Source: Phragmites australis (Eukaryota > Streptophyta > Magnoliopsida > Poales > Poaceae). Taken from it: a stretch of 64,000 nt of DNA. The stretch lies in the NCBI RefSeq assembly GCF_958298935.1, contig NC_084941.1:12498001-12562000 (forward strand). The letters run 5' to 3'. Of this stretch, positions 19,713 to 32,204 are shown in pieces; position 1 is the stretch's first letter, and every line of letters begins with the position of its first letter. The notes below the pieces were generated by a model. The model was not told the DNA's origin and ran no database searches. It saw only the letters and a program-made list of their open reading frames with translations. Position numbers and translations under genes: made by a program.

Positions 19713-22700
19713 CTATTTACCTTGAACTATTTTTTCTACACCATCAAGGCGCATGTAGGGCATCACAGATCTATCGAGGATTGCTTCTACAAGTTTGATC
19801 TTTTATGAATCTCCGAAAGGTGGCACGTCGTCGAACTAATTGTATTCTTCCTCATCCTCTACATTCTCAACTTTGACAATTCTTTGTTTTTCGGCAACAA
19901 CTACGTGCTTCTTTTCATTCGCAGGGTCAATTATATAGAAAACTTGTGCGACGTGATCACCGAGTACCCACGAGTCATCTTTGTGGCCTACAATGTTGAG
20001 GTCGATAATTGTGAACCCATAGTTGTCCACAGCCACGCCATTTGGGTGTTGATCCATTTGCACCGAAAGACGGGGATCTACATATTCACTCCATAGTCGA
20101 GTTCCCAGATTTCATCTATGAACCCATAGCAGGTGATCTTTTGCCCTGTTGTGTCATAGGCTTCTATCCGAACACCGCTGTTTTGGGTCGTGCTCTTCTT
20201 GTCCTTTGCTTTAGTATAAAATGTGTACCCATTAATGTCATACGTTTGCCAAGACGTAACTAAACTTGATGGGCCACAAGCCAACATTTTCATATTTTTT
20301 TATATATAGATTCACCATCTGCAAGGTTTTGGTTCTTGAACCATGTGGTGAAGCTACGCTTGTGCTCTTTCAAGATCCAATCATATGAGGGGCCTTGATT
20401 TTCTGTGTGAAGCTCATTCAGGTGTTGCTCGACGTATGGCCCCACTATTTGGAGCTGCTGCAAGATGGTGAAATGTGCTTCTTCCACTACTTTGTAATCA
20501 TGATCGATGAATCTTTTCTTTCCTTTGGTCCCTCTCCCAGACAACCTCCCCCCATGTCAAGATACAAGTACACCAATCGGTTTAGCACCTTTTATGTAAT
20601 CGATACAACACTTAACGACTTCCTCCGTACTATATCCCTCAATCATGGAACCCTCTGGGTGAGTACGATTCTGTACATAGCTGTTAAGAATGCCCATGTA
20701 CCGCTCAAACGCATACATCCGATGTAAGAATACAGGGCCCAGTGCAATTATCTCATTCATGATATGAACCAAGAGGTGTACCATGACATCAAAAAAGGAT
20801 GGAGGGAGGTACATCTCAAGTTGGCATAGAGTCTCTACCAAGTAACTATGTAGAGCACCTAGTTTTTCAGCATTGATCACCTTTTGAGCAATTGCGTTAA
20901 AGAACTAACACAACCGTGTGATGACCACCTTTATGGATCCTGGCTTGATACCGCTAATTGCAATAGGGAGCATCTAAGTCATCATCACATGACAATGGTG
21001 AGACTTCATGCCGATTAGCTTCAAATCTTTCATCGAGACTAGTTTCTTGATGTTGGATGAGTAACCAGTTGGGACTCTCACCCCACGTAAGCACTTGCAC
21101 AGTGCCTTTTTCTCCTCAGGTGTCAGAGAGTAGCTAGCCGGGGTGAAATAATGTCTCCCATTTGGTCTATTTTTAGGGTGTAGCTCTGGCCTAATTCCAA
21201 AATGCACTAAGTCCTTACGTGACTTGATTCCATCCTTTGTCTTGCCCGGTACGTCTAGTAAGAGCCCAAGGATGCTATCACACATATTCTTCTCAACGTG
21301 CATGACATCGATGCTATGGCGAACGTCTAAGTCCTTCCAGTAGAGCAAATACTTTAAGAAAATTGGCATCTTCTTCCACAGCATGCCGGTCGACGTCTCA
21401 TTTTTCTTCCTCTTTTTACCCTTCGGTGGCTTCCCAAAAACAACCTTGATGCTCCTGAACATTTCAAACACTAGTGCCCCACTGCGAGGTTTTGGGCCAG
21501 TACCTTGCTCAACCATGTTGTCAAATGTTTCTTCATCTTGCGGTATCCGTGAGTTCTCACTAAGAACAATCAGTGTCGCTTGTACACTACCTTCTGTGAG
21601 TACGGAAGGTATACAGACGTGGTTTCATCCAAGCACACAACACATCCTTACTTCCCTTTAACCAGTCCCGATAGGGAAAAAAAGGACGGGATAATCATTG
21701 ATGGTAACAAAAATCATGGCTTTCAGCGTGAAGTACTATCGTCAGAACTCATCCAACACCCGGACCCCATCGTTCCAGAGTTTCACCATATCTGCCATCA
21801 GTGGTTCCAGAAACACATCTATATCGTTGTTAGGTTGTTTCATTTCTTGGATAAGAATGGATAGTATAAGGTAGTTACGCTTCATGCATAGCCATGGAGG
21901 AAGGTTGTAGATGGCCAGGACCACTGGCCAACTGCTATGTGAGGTGCTCATGTCACCGAAAGGATTCATTTCATCGGTACTCAATGTGAACCTTAAATTC
22001 CTTGGTTCTTCAGCGAAACCTGGATACATGGCATCGAACTTTCTCCATTGGCTAGCATCAGCGGGGTGTCAAAGCTTAGTTGCATCCTTCTTGCGCTTAT
22101 CGAAATGCCAACGCATCAGTTCAGAGTCCCTAGGGTTCGAGTACAAATGCTGCAAGTGGGAGATCACTGGCAGGTACAATATCCCCATGGCAGGACTTTT
22201 TCTCTTCTTCTCCTCGTCGGAAGAAGTGTCTTCTTCGTCACGATCAGCAGTACTCTTCTTCTTCTTCTTCGCGTTGGCGGAAGAATCTTCATCCTCACAA
22301 TCATCATTCCTCTTGTACCGACTCGCATTGCACACTGGGCATCTATCCAATGATTCATACTCTTTACAGTAAAGGATACAATAGTTGCACATCCAATGAA
22401 AATGGACATATAAGCTTCTTCGCCTGATAAGTGCTGGTGGGCAAGGAGTTAGGCTTCGAAAGTATGTTTGCCAAGTGGCTCAACAGATCCAAGAAATTCT
22501 TGTCGGACCATCTATTGCTGGCCTTCAACCTTAGAAGTTCAAGCACCGAATGTAACATCGTAAACTCCTTATCACAGCCCTTCGATTCCTCATACAAAAG
22601 TTCCTTCGATGCCTTCTGTAACGCCTCGAAATTATCTATACCTCTTGTGTCCCTTAAAACACGCGGTTCTATGTAGCGCATCATTTCCTCCAGATCAAAA

Positions 22701-23041
22701 TCAGTATCATCATCCACCATAACATCAGTGTCACCTTCGACTCCCTCATCATCACCATCCACTTGATCAGTAGCGATGTCGTCGTTTGGTTCGCTTGTAC
22801 GTTGTTCGCTGTGATTGTATTAGTATGTGTAATCCTCGACAAAACCTCTCAAGATCAAGTGTGATTTGATTATGCTTGATTTGACCCATAATTTCTGGTT
22901 CTTGCAGTCAGAATATGGACAATATAGTTCCTTTGTCTTCTTAGTCAAAGCGTCCTTCTCGGCGGCTTCAATAAAAGCAAAGAGTCCTTTGATGTATATT
23001 TCTCCATGTCTTGGCGCATCGTACATCCATGCTCTGTCCAT
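19713..23041 (-). pseudogene. TNP2 transposase of element C, most complete copy
   Basis: Start at 23,041 (MDRAWMYDAPRHG, Transpos_assoc). An acidic segment follows (DTDFDLEEMMRYIEPR, 22,762-22,364), then a zinc-type motif (CNYCILYCKEY...CPVCNASRYKRN), then Transposase_21: STDEMNPFGDMSTSHSSWPV and LPPWLCMKRNYLILSILIQ (22,029-21,742), then DVRHSIDVMHVEKNMCDSIL (about 21,325-21,265) and KNRPNGRHYFTPASYSLT. DUF4218 (20,880-20,557), KGKKRFIDHDYK (20,520) and DUF4216 (20,063-19,836) lead to a stop at 19,713-19,715. At least four frameshifts or stops, including a stop shortly after ILIQ..RVLDEF and a break at 22,380. A normal TNP2 would be near 1,000 residues; all domains are represented but none in one frame. 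Confidence 0.9.
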
Positions 23042-23511
23042 CTTTAACTTCAAGCACAGAATTAGATACATAAATTAATTAATTAATAATAAGATCAATT
23101 TTAAAAAAGATTTTTTAAAAAAATATAGAAAAAATTGGGCTTGTTATGATTATAATATGTCTACGCAATTGAATCTACATTGGCGCAAATTTATGGCTCA
23201 AAATAATATTGATTCGTTACTCTCTCTCGCTCTACATCTAGATCTTGATCTAGATAAAAAAAAATCCGCATTCATGATGAAACCTCCTAGAGGCTTAAAA
23301 AACATCAAATTGAAGCTACAATTTTGAAATATAATGCTAGACTTAAGTGAATCTACACAATGGAATCAATATTTCCACAAATTTTAGCTAATTTAAGGAT
23401 CTAAATGGCTAAAACCATGAGCACTCTAGAACATTTTCAAAACCTTAATAAGCCATAAATCTAAATCTATACTTCAAAAAGATGCTACCTAGGGATGAGA
23501 TACTCTTACCT

Positions 23512-23829
23512 CAAAAGAAACACAAGATAAACCTATATCAATTTCCACCTAAATGTGTTCTATATTTATCTAGTGTGTCTATTCTACCGATCAAAGCGCT
23601 TGCAACCTATCTAACAAGGTAAATTTACAAGTAAGTAAATGTGGAAACGTAAATAAGGTAGAGAGAGCAAACTCAGTATAAGGATTTTTCCCGTGGTATC
23701 GATGGCATGAATGCCACCCCTAGTCCACGTTAGAGCTCCACAAAGGATATGCTCCCGGTCAGCATCCTGTCACGGCCTTTGAGCCACTAAGTCACAAAGA
23801 CAAGGCTTCCACCAAATCACAAAGACAAG
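23512..23829 (+). repeat. Copia LTR fragment inside element C
   Basis: Matches 25,613-25,912 of the gag-only Copia LTR (shared blocks such as gataaacctatatca and gtatcgatggcatgaatgccacc). It lacks LTR ends, and its right edge joins TNP2 sequence directly at ggcc|aggaccattggcc. It arose by rearrangement rather than by a simple insertion. Confidence 0.8.
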
Positions 23830-24034
23830 GCCAGGACCATTGGCCAAGTGCTATGTGAGGTGCTCATGTCACCGAAAGTATTCATTTCATCAATACTCAA
23901 CGCAAACCTTAAATTCCTTGGTTCTTCAACGAAATCTGGATACATGGCATCGAACTTTCTCCATTGGCTAGCATCATCGGGGTGTCGAAGCTTAGTTCCA
24001 TCATTCTTGCGCTTATTGAAATGCCAATGCATCA
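23830..24034 (-). pseudogene. TNP2 internal fragment, duplicate
   Basis: Encodes MHWHFNKRKNDGTKLRHPDD...RKFDAMYPDF and DEMNTFGDMSTSHSTWP, matching part of the TNP2 of copy C at 21,914-22,115. Both edges are abrupt: LTR sequence on the left, TNP2 leader-type sequence (24,036-24,410) on the right. Confidence 0.82.
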
Positions 24035-24414
24035 GAATAAAAAATTAAAAAAGGAAAAAATGGGATTTTTATGATTATAATATGTCTACACAATTAAATC
24101 TACATTGGTGCAAATTTATGCCTCAAAATAATATGAATTCATTACTCTCTCTCTCCTTCTAGATCTAGATCTATCCAAAAAATCTCCATTCATGATAAAA
24201 CCTCCTAAAGGCCAAAAAAACATCAAATTCTAGCTATATTTTTTAAATATAATGCTAGAATCATGTGAATCTACACAATTGAATCAATATTGGCCACAAA
24301 TTTTAGCTACTTCGATGGTCTAAATGGTTAGAACCATGAGCATCTCTAGATCACATCTGAATGCTAATTAATCCATAAATCTAAATCTAAACTTCAAAAA
24401 GATGCTGTCAACGC

Positions 24415-25076
24415 GTGTATTTTTTGCACATCCAATGACAATATGTAGATAAACTTCTTCGCTTGATAAGTGGTGGTGGGCAAGGAGTTAGGCTTCAGAC
24501 TCATGTTTGCCAAGAGACTCAATAGATCTGAGAAACTCTTGTCAGACCATCCATTGCTGGCCTTCAACCTTAGAAGTTCAAGCACCGAATGCAACACCGT
24601 AAACTCCTTATCACATCCCTTCGATTTCTCATATAAAAGTTCATTTGATGCCTTCTGTAACATCTCAAAATTATTTAAACCTCTCGTATCCCTTAAAACA
24701 TGTGGTTCTGCATGGCTTAACATTTCCTCTAGATCAAAATCAGTATCATCATCCATCATAACATCAGTGTTGCCTTCAACTCCCTCATCATCACCATCCA
24801 CTTGATCAACAATGATGTCGGCGTTTGGTTCATGTGTACGTTGTTCGCCGTGATTGGACCAACATGTGCAATCCTCGATAAAACCTCTCAAGATTGTGAT
24901 TTGATTATGCATGATTTGACCCATAATTTCTAGTTCTTACAATTAGAACATAGACTGTATATTTTCTTTGTCTTCTTAGTCAAAAAGTCCTTTTCGGCGG
25001 CTTTAATAAAAGCAGAGAGTCCCTTGATGTATATTTCTCCATATCTTGGCGCATCGTACATCCATGCTCTATCCAT
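24415..25076 (-). pseudogene. Second copy of the TNP2 N-terminal part in element C
   Basis: Starts at 25,076 with MDRAWMYDAPRYGEIYIKGL. The KNQKLW motif reads KN-stop-KLW (a C-to-T change), then DTDFDLEEMLSHAEPH and the segment to LDVQKIHAL. It ends at an abrupt junction with leader sequence near 24,412. Its upstream leader (25,085-25,548) has the same CT-rich and agatcta tracts as the other copies. A tandem partial duplication, or one CACTA copy nested in another, would explain it. Confidence 0.85.
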
Positions 25077-25548
25077 CTTTAACTTAACAAAAAATTAGAT
25101 TAATTAATTAATTAGAAAATTAGAATAAAAAAGATTTTTTTAAAAAAAATGGGATCGTTGTGATTATAATATGTCTACGCAATTGAATCTACATTGGCGC
25201 AAATTTATGGCTCAAAATAATATGAATTTTTTACTCTCTCTCTCTCTCCTTCTAGATCTAGATCTATCCTAAAAATCCCCATTCATGATAAAACCTCCTA
25301 AAGGCCAAAAACATCAAATTCTATCTATATTTTTGAAATACAATGCTAGAATCATGTGAATCTACACAATTGAATCAATATTGGCCACAAATTTTAGCTA
25401 ATTCGATGATCTAAATTGCTAGAACCATGAGCATCTCTAGATCACATCTAAACCCTAATTAAGCCTTAAATCTACTTAACTTCAAAAAGATGCTAGCTAG
25501 GGATAAGATACCCTTACCTTAGATGGCTCCTCCAAGGAATTCAAAAAC

Positions 25549-27197
25549 TGAAGGGATCAATGACATCCTAAGAGGGAGGGGTGAATTAGGACACTTAGAA
25601 TCTATTCAGCTCCAAAAACTATATAAGATAAACCTATATCATTTTTTATCGAAATATACTCTAGGTTTATCTAGTGAGTCTACTCTACAAATCAAAAGAG
25701 CTTGCAACCTATCTAGAAAAGTAAATTGCAAAAAAGTAAATGTGGAAATGTAAATAAGGTAGAGAGAGCAAACTCGGCACAAGTGATTTTTATCTCTCGA
25801 TATCGATGGCATGAATGCCACCCATAGTCCACGTTGGAGCTCTACCAAGGATATTCTCCCGGTCGGCACCCGGTCACAGATTTTGAGCCACCAAATCACA
25901 AATACAAGGTCTCAACCTGGATAAGCCACCAAGCCACCAAGGAAATACCACACCACAAGCCTTTTTTCTGGTCCCTTGCTGTCATGATCACTTCAGAGCT
26001 TGAGCCACAAAGGCAAGAGTCTCCGCTTCCTCGCACAATCGCCTTGCCGTCGCTCCACACCAAGTCAGAGGGTCAACAAGCTTACCGGTGAGTCACCAAG
26101 ACTCGAAGGTGTTGGCGTACCAAGAGGTACAAGCTTAGATCACTCCTTGATCCACTCTTTAGGAAGCAATCGCCTAGCAACAAACTCTCTGATCCTATAA
26201 GCACTGATCGCTCTCTAATGGTGTGCTTAATCACATTGAGTGATCACTTTAAGCACTTTGGTGGCTTGGATGTCTTCTTGGGTGTACATGAACTTCTCAG
26301 GACTCTAGCTGTATGCCACACCTTCAATTGACTGAGTGGAAGGATATCTATAGCCTCAGACCTGTGACTAGTCGTTAACTCAATGGCTCAAAAAGTTGTT
26401 AACACAGGATGATCCGATGAGAACAGTGGTACTAACATCGGATCATCCAGTGAGTATATCTTTAGAAACTAGCCGTTGGACTTCCACTGAAAGTTATCCT
26501 TAACACTGGACACTATGGTGTATACTTCATCCCCATCACCGGACTATCTAGTGAGTTATCCTAAGCCATACCGTGCCTTTGCAGCTTCTCTGTGTAAATT
26601 TCTATGGTGTAAGCCTCAGGTATACACAACACCTATCACCAGACAATCCGATGAGGTATTATTTGATCTTCAACTCTTGGAACGCTTCTGCTGGAAATAC
26701 TCTGGTGTGAAGCATTCGGTGTGTACAACGCAGGCACTAGACCTTCCAGTGATATGATCTTCATTCTTCTGTGCTTGGATTCTTCTCTGTAAGAATTAGT
26801 CCGGTGCTTTATACCCTTCATCACCGGACTATCCACCGGACTATCCGGTCATCTTATCTACATTCTTCAGGACAACACCTGTCTTTGGAAGAATTGCTCC
26901 AGTGAGCACATTTGCTCATCACCAGACCTTCCAGTGAGGTCTTCATCCCTCTCTCCCCTTTGTCAGATATGCTCCGGTGAGTTCAATGCCATGAACACTA
27001 GATCATCCGGTGAGTTTATTTCTCCTAGGACTTCTCTAATTCAATCAAACTTTATCCTGGCTGTGGTGGCTTATTCATATATTACATCCATGAGACTTAG
27101 TAAAATATATTCTTGATAAACATGTTAGTCTCATTGATTATGTTGTCATTAGTCACCAAAATCACATTCATGGCCTAATAGAGTCATTTTCGCTACA
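25549..27197 (-). repeat. 3' LTR of the gag-only Copia element
   Basis: Starts TGAAGGG and ends CGCTACA on the + strand, 1,649 bp. The interior has many degenerate palindromes of the type accggatcatccggt, common in grass Copia LTRs. Confidence 0.85.
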
Positions 27198-27198
27198 A

Positions 27199-27212
27199 TC
27201 TCCCCTTTTTTT
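27199..27212 (-). other. Polypurine tract
   Basis: tctccccttttttt on the + strand, directly inside the 3' LTR; the expected plus-strand priming site. Confidence 0.75.
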
Positions 27213-28466
27213 GTAATTCATGACAACTCAACCAAAGGAAGTGACAAATAATAAATGATACCAAATGTAAAGATCGTAGGAGAGCACAAAATCTTACCAC
27301 ATTGCTTGGATGCATGTTCTTACAACTTAGTCGCCTTTTGTTGTGGCTCTTTTCTCCATCGCCACTATATCCCTTGATCGACCCATGCAAGAGCTTATTC
27401 TTCTTCTTCTCCTCCTTTGTCAACTTCAATATTTCTAGACATCTTGCTAGTTTCTACTATCTCCTCCATATTATTCATCTTGCAAACTTGCATCTTGCTT
27501 TGGTTATCAAAATTCTCGTCATTTGTCAACAATCTCACAAAAAGGCTATATGCACATGTTGACCTCAATGGAAAAAACATTAGAGCACATGAGAGAGAGT
27601 TTCACAAATCATGATCCAATTAAAAGGATATCAATTGTATGGTTATCACTATAAATAAATGATAGCAATTGTAGGCTATGAAAGCACATAGATCACAATT
27701 TATAAAACTCGCATAATATAGTCTAAACTCCCCCTATATGTGTGCATACATATGATGAGGAAGAAACATATGCACAACTAGACAAATATATCAAGATATG
27801 AAGTTTAAGTTGTATTATGCATGGAGGTAGCTTAAATGAATAAAAGATTTGACAATGATATCAATTAAAACATTTAAGCATTGCATACCTCCACGGACAT
27901 GTAGTTTTCTCCATAAGACTATAAAGATGTAACTTGCAACACATGTTAGTCTCAAAATCACAACCTATATGATATACTCCCCCTAAATGTATACATACAA
28001 GTCTTGCATACTTGTGAGATATCTACACTTGGTATTGATAACAATGGGATTTATCCTATACATTTGATCATAGCACATAAAAGATACCAAATGTAAAATT
28101 AGCGCCATGTAAATAACCTACAACTAATAAACCATATAGGTTGCTTATAGGTTAGAGAAAAATACAAGCAATCTATCGTATGAAAACTTATACTAGGTAT
28201 TGTAATAAATTGAAATATGCATATACAATCCTAGACGAGGTAAATGAGCTACATCAAATGAACAGATTTTGCATCATAATCTTCATCAATGCACCCATCT
28301 TGTACACTTGGCTTCTTTGCTTGAATCTTCACTCCATCTTGTAAGCCAAGCTTCCAAATCCCCATAGCCGTCTTGGGCTTCAAGCCTTCTTTGGTGCCCA
28401 AACTGATTGGGCTCCCTTCATATTGGTGATGACTTCTTCGGGCACCTAAATGGGTTGGTTCCACCC
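27213..28466. other. Non-coding internal region of the gag-only Copia element
   Basis: AT-rich, between gag and the polypurine tract, where pol would be expected. No pol motif recognised. Confidence 0.6.
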
Positions 28467-30300
28467 CTAATCCTTTCTTCTAACCATGTGTGCAACCATC
28501 TTACCATTGTTCTTCTTCTTAAGCTTGTAGTGGTTCCTTTTGATCTTGTTCATATAATTGGTCTTGGTGTAGAGGTTGGAGGTCTTGTTGGAGAGGTTCG
28601 CCATCTTCTTCTTCTTCTCCTTTGTTTCCTTCTTGGCTTGCTTGCATTGGAAGGAATTGTGGCATTCTTGATGGCATTTGAAGCATGTCACGATAGACCC
28701 CTCCGTAAGATTCTTCATCATGGTAACACGGTTATATTGAAGAGGTTGGACATGTTCTTTGCCCTTTAGTCTAGCCAAGTCCTTCATGAGCTTCTCCACT
28801 TTTTGTTTAAGCTTATCATTCTTTTGTACAATGAGGTTGTTAGATAATTCTACAATAACATTCTCAACACAAATCTCATTGTAAAAGGGTGAGCTAGATA
28901 AAGTAATTAAATCATCACAAGAAGTAGAACAATCTACCTTAGGATTGAAATTAAATGGAGAGGTAGATTGCTTCAAAGGGTCCTTAGTTTGAGATTCAAT
29001 ACACTCAAATTTAACCTTAAGCTCTTCATGCTCCTTGTTTAGCAAATTGAACTTGCACAATAATTGTTCATAATTAGAAACAAAAGGAGCATGAATGTCA
29101 TTAAGTGTAATGAATTTCTTAAGCTTTTTAGATTATTTCTTAAGGGCCCTTTGCTTCTCATTGATCAAATTAAGGAGTTCAATGAGGGAGAATTCTCATC
29201 AGATTCATCATCACTTACATCGCTATCCATACCTTTAGTCATGAAGCACTTGTGTGATGACTTGTGTGATGATTTGTGTGATGATGACCTTAAGGAAGAG
29301 CTTCTGTTGGAGGGGAGGATGGTGAGGTTCTCATCACTTGAGCTTGACTCTTCATTGCCACTTGCTCATTTTCCTACACTTGCGAATACTTTAGCTCTCC
29401 CCTTGTCTCCCTCTTGTTCTTAGTCTTCTTCTTCTCCTTCTTGATATGATCAATTGTTTTGACCAAGTCCTTCATTAAGATTGTATGATCAATCTTGGTA
29501 TTGATCTTCTTGATATTTTTCTCCACTTGTGAGATGAGCTTGGCAACTTTAAGATCCATCTCTTCATCGTTTGAGGTGCTTTGCTCATCTTGTTTATATC
29601 TCTCTTCATCTTCATCTCCATCATCTTCACTTGAGCTTGACTCCTGCTATTGTCTCCTCATCCTTACCTTAATGTGTTGGCATTGAGCTTTCTTGCTTGT
29701 GACAGCAAGATTCTTGGTGTTAGATGAAGAAGAAGCTTCCACTTCCATGTTCAGTGTTATTTCATGGGCGGTGATCTTGCCAAGCACTTGACTTGCAGTC
29801 ATGTTCTTGATGTTATTGTTGTCGTAGATGACGGAGACTATCAATTTGTAGTTTAGAAGAAGATCTTGAGGTATTCTTCTCACCACTTGATCATCTTCAA
29901 TTGGCGTCAAACCTAACTTATTGATCTCATTGACAAGAATATTCAAACATGAGTACATGTCATTAGCATTTTCATTGGGTAGTTGCTTGATGTCATTGAG
30001 CTTAGTAACAAGCACATGATATTTCTTATTGCACAGATCCTTTGTACCTTCATGTATTTCAATAAGATTAGTACAAATATCATGGGTATTAGTGAGATAA
30101 CAAACACGATTAAATGCATCAACATATATAGATGATAAAAGGATACTCTTTGCCAATGCATCTAATTGTCTCTCCTTGTTGGTGATGCGTTGCCTCATCC
30201 CTTTCTCGGTGACTCTCCAAACATCCAACCTTCGGGTTTGCAAATAATAAGTCATTAGAATTTTCCACCAGGAAAAGTTTGTGCCATCGAAAAGTGGAAC
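28467..30300 (-). pseudogene. Copia gag (DUF4219/UBN2 plus CCHC zinc knuckle)
   Basis: The reading begins near 30,300 with PLFDGTNFSWWKILMTYYLQ, the usual start region of Copia gag. It continues through the UBN2-type helical part (KYHVLVTKLNDIKQLPNEN, MYSCLNILVNEINKLGL, 30,255-29,647), a Lys/Glu-rich coiled-coil-like stretch (29,559-29,374), and a second ORF (29,060-28,467) with the zinc knuckle CFKCHQECHNSFQC (C-X2-C-X4-H-X4-C), followed by a Lys-rich tail. At least two frame breaks lie between 29,650 and 29,060. It would have formed the virus-like particle shell and bound RNA. Confidence 0.85.
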
Positions 30301-30453
30301 ACTATTCTATCCCAACCCCGGACATCACAACTCACTAGGCGGTGAAGCCTAACCAATCACAATGAGACTAAGCTCAAATGCCACTTGAATTGGTGAAACC
30401 TTATGAAAGGTGTAAAACTCTAACACAAATTGAAGAGCTAGATGTGAGCCCTA

Positions 30454-30465
30454 GCTCTAATACCA
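30454..30465 (-). other. Primer-binding site (initiator Met tRNA)
   Basis: gctctaatacca; reverse complement TGGTATTAGAGC. One mismatch to the usual TGGTATCAGAGC. Confidence 0.85.
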
Positions 30466-30467
30466 AT

Positions 30468-31820
30468 TGAAGAGATTGGTGAAATCGTAAAAGGAGGGTT
30501 AATTAGGACACTTAGAATCTATACGACTCCAAAAATTACACAAGACAAACGTATATCAATTTCTATGTAAATGCGCTCTAGGTTTATCTAGTGAGTCTAT
30601 TCTTCCAATCAAAAGAGCTTGGAACCTATCTAGGAAGGTAAATTCAAGAATATAAATACGGAAACATAAATAAGTTAGAGAGAACAAACTCGACGCAAGA
30701 GATTTTTATCTTATGGTATCGATGGCATGAATGCCACTTCTAGTCTATGTTGGAGCTCCACCAAGAATATGCTCCCGGCTGACACCCAGTCATGGCTATT
30801 AAGCCACCAAGTCACAAAGACAAGGTCTCAACCCAGATGAGCCACCAAGTCAACAAGGCAAGACCTCACCACAAGTCTCTATTCCAGTCCCTTGCCGCCG
30901 TGATCACTTTGGAACTTGAGCCACAAAGACAAGGGTCTCCACGTCCCTGCACAATCGCCTTGCCACCGCTTCACACCAAGTCGGAGGGTCAACAAGCTTA
31001 CCAGCGAGTCACTAAGACTCCAAGGTACCGGCGTACTAAGAGGTACAAGCTTGGATCACTCCTTTGATCCATTCTCTATGCAACAATTACCTAGCAACAA
31101 ACTGTCTAGGCCTATAAGCACTGATCACTCTCTAATGGTGTGCTTAATCGCCTTGAATGATCACTTTAAGCACTTTTGTGGCTTGAATGTCTTCTTAAGT
31201 GTACATGAACTTCTCACGACTCTTGCTGCATGCCACACGTTCAAATGACTGAGTGGAGAGGTATTTATAGCCTCAAACCCGCGCACTAGCCGTTAACCCA
31301 ATGACTCAGAAAAGTTGTTAACACCAGATGATCTGGTGAGAACAGTGGTCTTCCACTCACCGGACTAGCCGCAGGTGATCTTCCAATGAGATGATCTTCA
31401 TTCTTCTGTGCTTGGATTCTTCTCTACAAGAATTAGTCCGGTGCTTTATACCCTTCATCACCGGACTATCTGGTCATCTTATCTTCATTCTTCAGCACCA
31501 CACCCTTCTCTGGAAGAAGTGCTCTGATGAGCACATTTGTTAATCACCGGACCTTCCGGTCAGGTCTAGCCCTTTCTCCCCCTTTGTCAGATATGCTCCG
31601 GTGAGTTCAACGCCCTGAACACCGGATCATCCAGTGGGTTCATTTCTCGTAGACTTTTTCAATTCAATCTAACTTTGACCCGGCTGTGGTGACTTCTTCA
31701 TGTATTGCATCCATAAGACCTACTAATATATATTCTTGACAAATATATTAGTCTCATTGACTATGTTGTGATTAATCACCAAAATCACAATCATGGTATA
31801 ATAGAGTTATTTTCGTTATA
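30468..31820 (-). repeat. 5' LTR of the gag-only Copia element
   Basis: Starts TGAAGAG and ends CGTTATA, 1,353 bp. Compared with the 3' LTR it lacks about 300 bases near 31,350, which accounts for most of the length difference. The terminal CA has become TA. Confidence 0.85.
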
Positions 31821-31825
31821 AAAAT

Positions 31826-32204
31826 AAAACCTTTACCCTCTGTTTTCCAAATCCGTGGCTGCTTTTAAGCTCTATTATTCGGACACAGCGAGCTCTGTGT
31901 CTGAATGAAGCTCTGTGGGAGGTAGTGTTTATAAAGAGATTATCATGTGCAGTTCACATAAGAAACCGCCTATAAAAAATAATTTCACAGATGGTTCCTT
32001 ATGTCAACCATCTATGAAAATAGACTCCATTTTTACAGACAGTTCATATAAGAAATCATCTATAAAAAATGAGTATTTTTACCACTGTAAAAATAGAGTC
32101 TATTTCCACATACGGTCTACAACCGTACGAGACCATAGTCTAGTACTCAAACAGTTCATTATATAAACCGTTTGTAAAAATAAAACTTAGTTGTCTTAAA
32201 AATA
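31826..32204 (-). repeat. Decayed 5' leader and subterminal region of element C
   Basis: Continues the leader interrupted by the Copia element (ctctgttttccaaatccg), then degenerate hairpin repeats (31,950-32,180) that parallel 12,240-12,426. The terminal CACTA motif is not recognisable, so the end is estimated. Confidence 0.7.

Larger units (their letters stand above)
25549..31820 (-). mobile_element. Gag-only Copia LTR retrotransposon (TR-GAG type)
   Basis: Two similar LTRs (25,549-27,197 and 30,468-31,820) flank 3.27 kb with gag only. In element orientation there is a primer-binding site TGGTATTAGAGC, complementary to initiator-Met tRNA except for one base, two bases after the 5' LTR, and a polypurine tract AAAAAAAGGGGAGA next to the 3' LTR. 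Five-base flanks aaaac (25,544-25,548) and aaaat (31,821-31,825) differ by one base. The unoccupied paralogue in element B (about 12,150-12,200, gatggctcctccaa ... tattttccaaatccg) shows the empty site. No protease, integrase or reverse transcriptase was found. Confidence 0.85.
12953..32204 (-). mobile_element. CACTA element C, carrying a nested Copia element
   Basis: Minus-oriented, the fullest copy. The left (3') end is degenerate: cattatta at 12,953-12,960 aligns with CACTACTA through two C-to-T changes, followed by aaaaaactatttt and aggcgggt as in element A. Then come the second gene (13,531-15,600), its intron, first exon (18,929-19,319), TNP2 (19,713-23,041), rearranged duplicates of the TNP2 start and leader (23,042-25,548), a Copia insertion, and the decayed 5' subterminal region (31,826-32,204). 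The extreme 5' end is eroded, so the right limit is approximate. Without the Copia element it would be about 13 kb. Confidence 0.75.
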
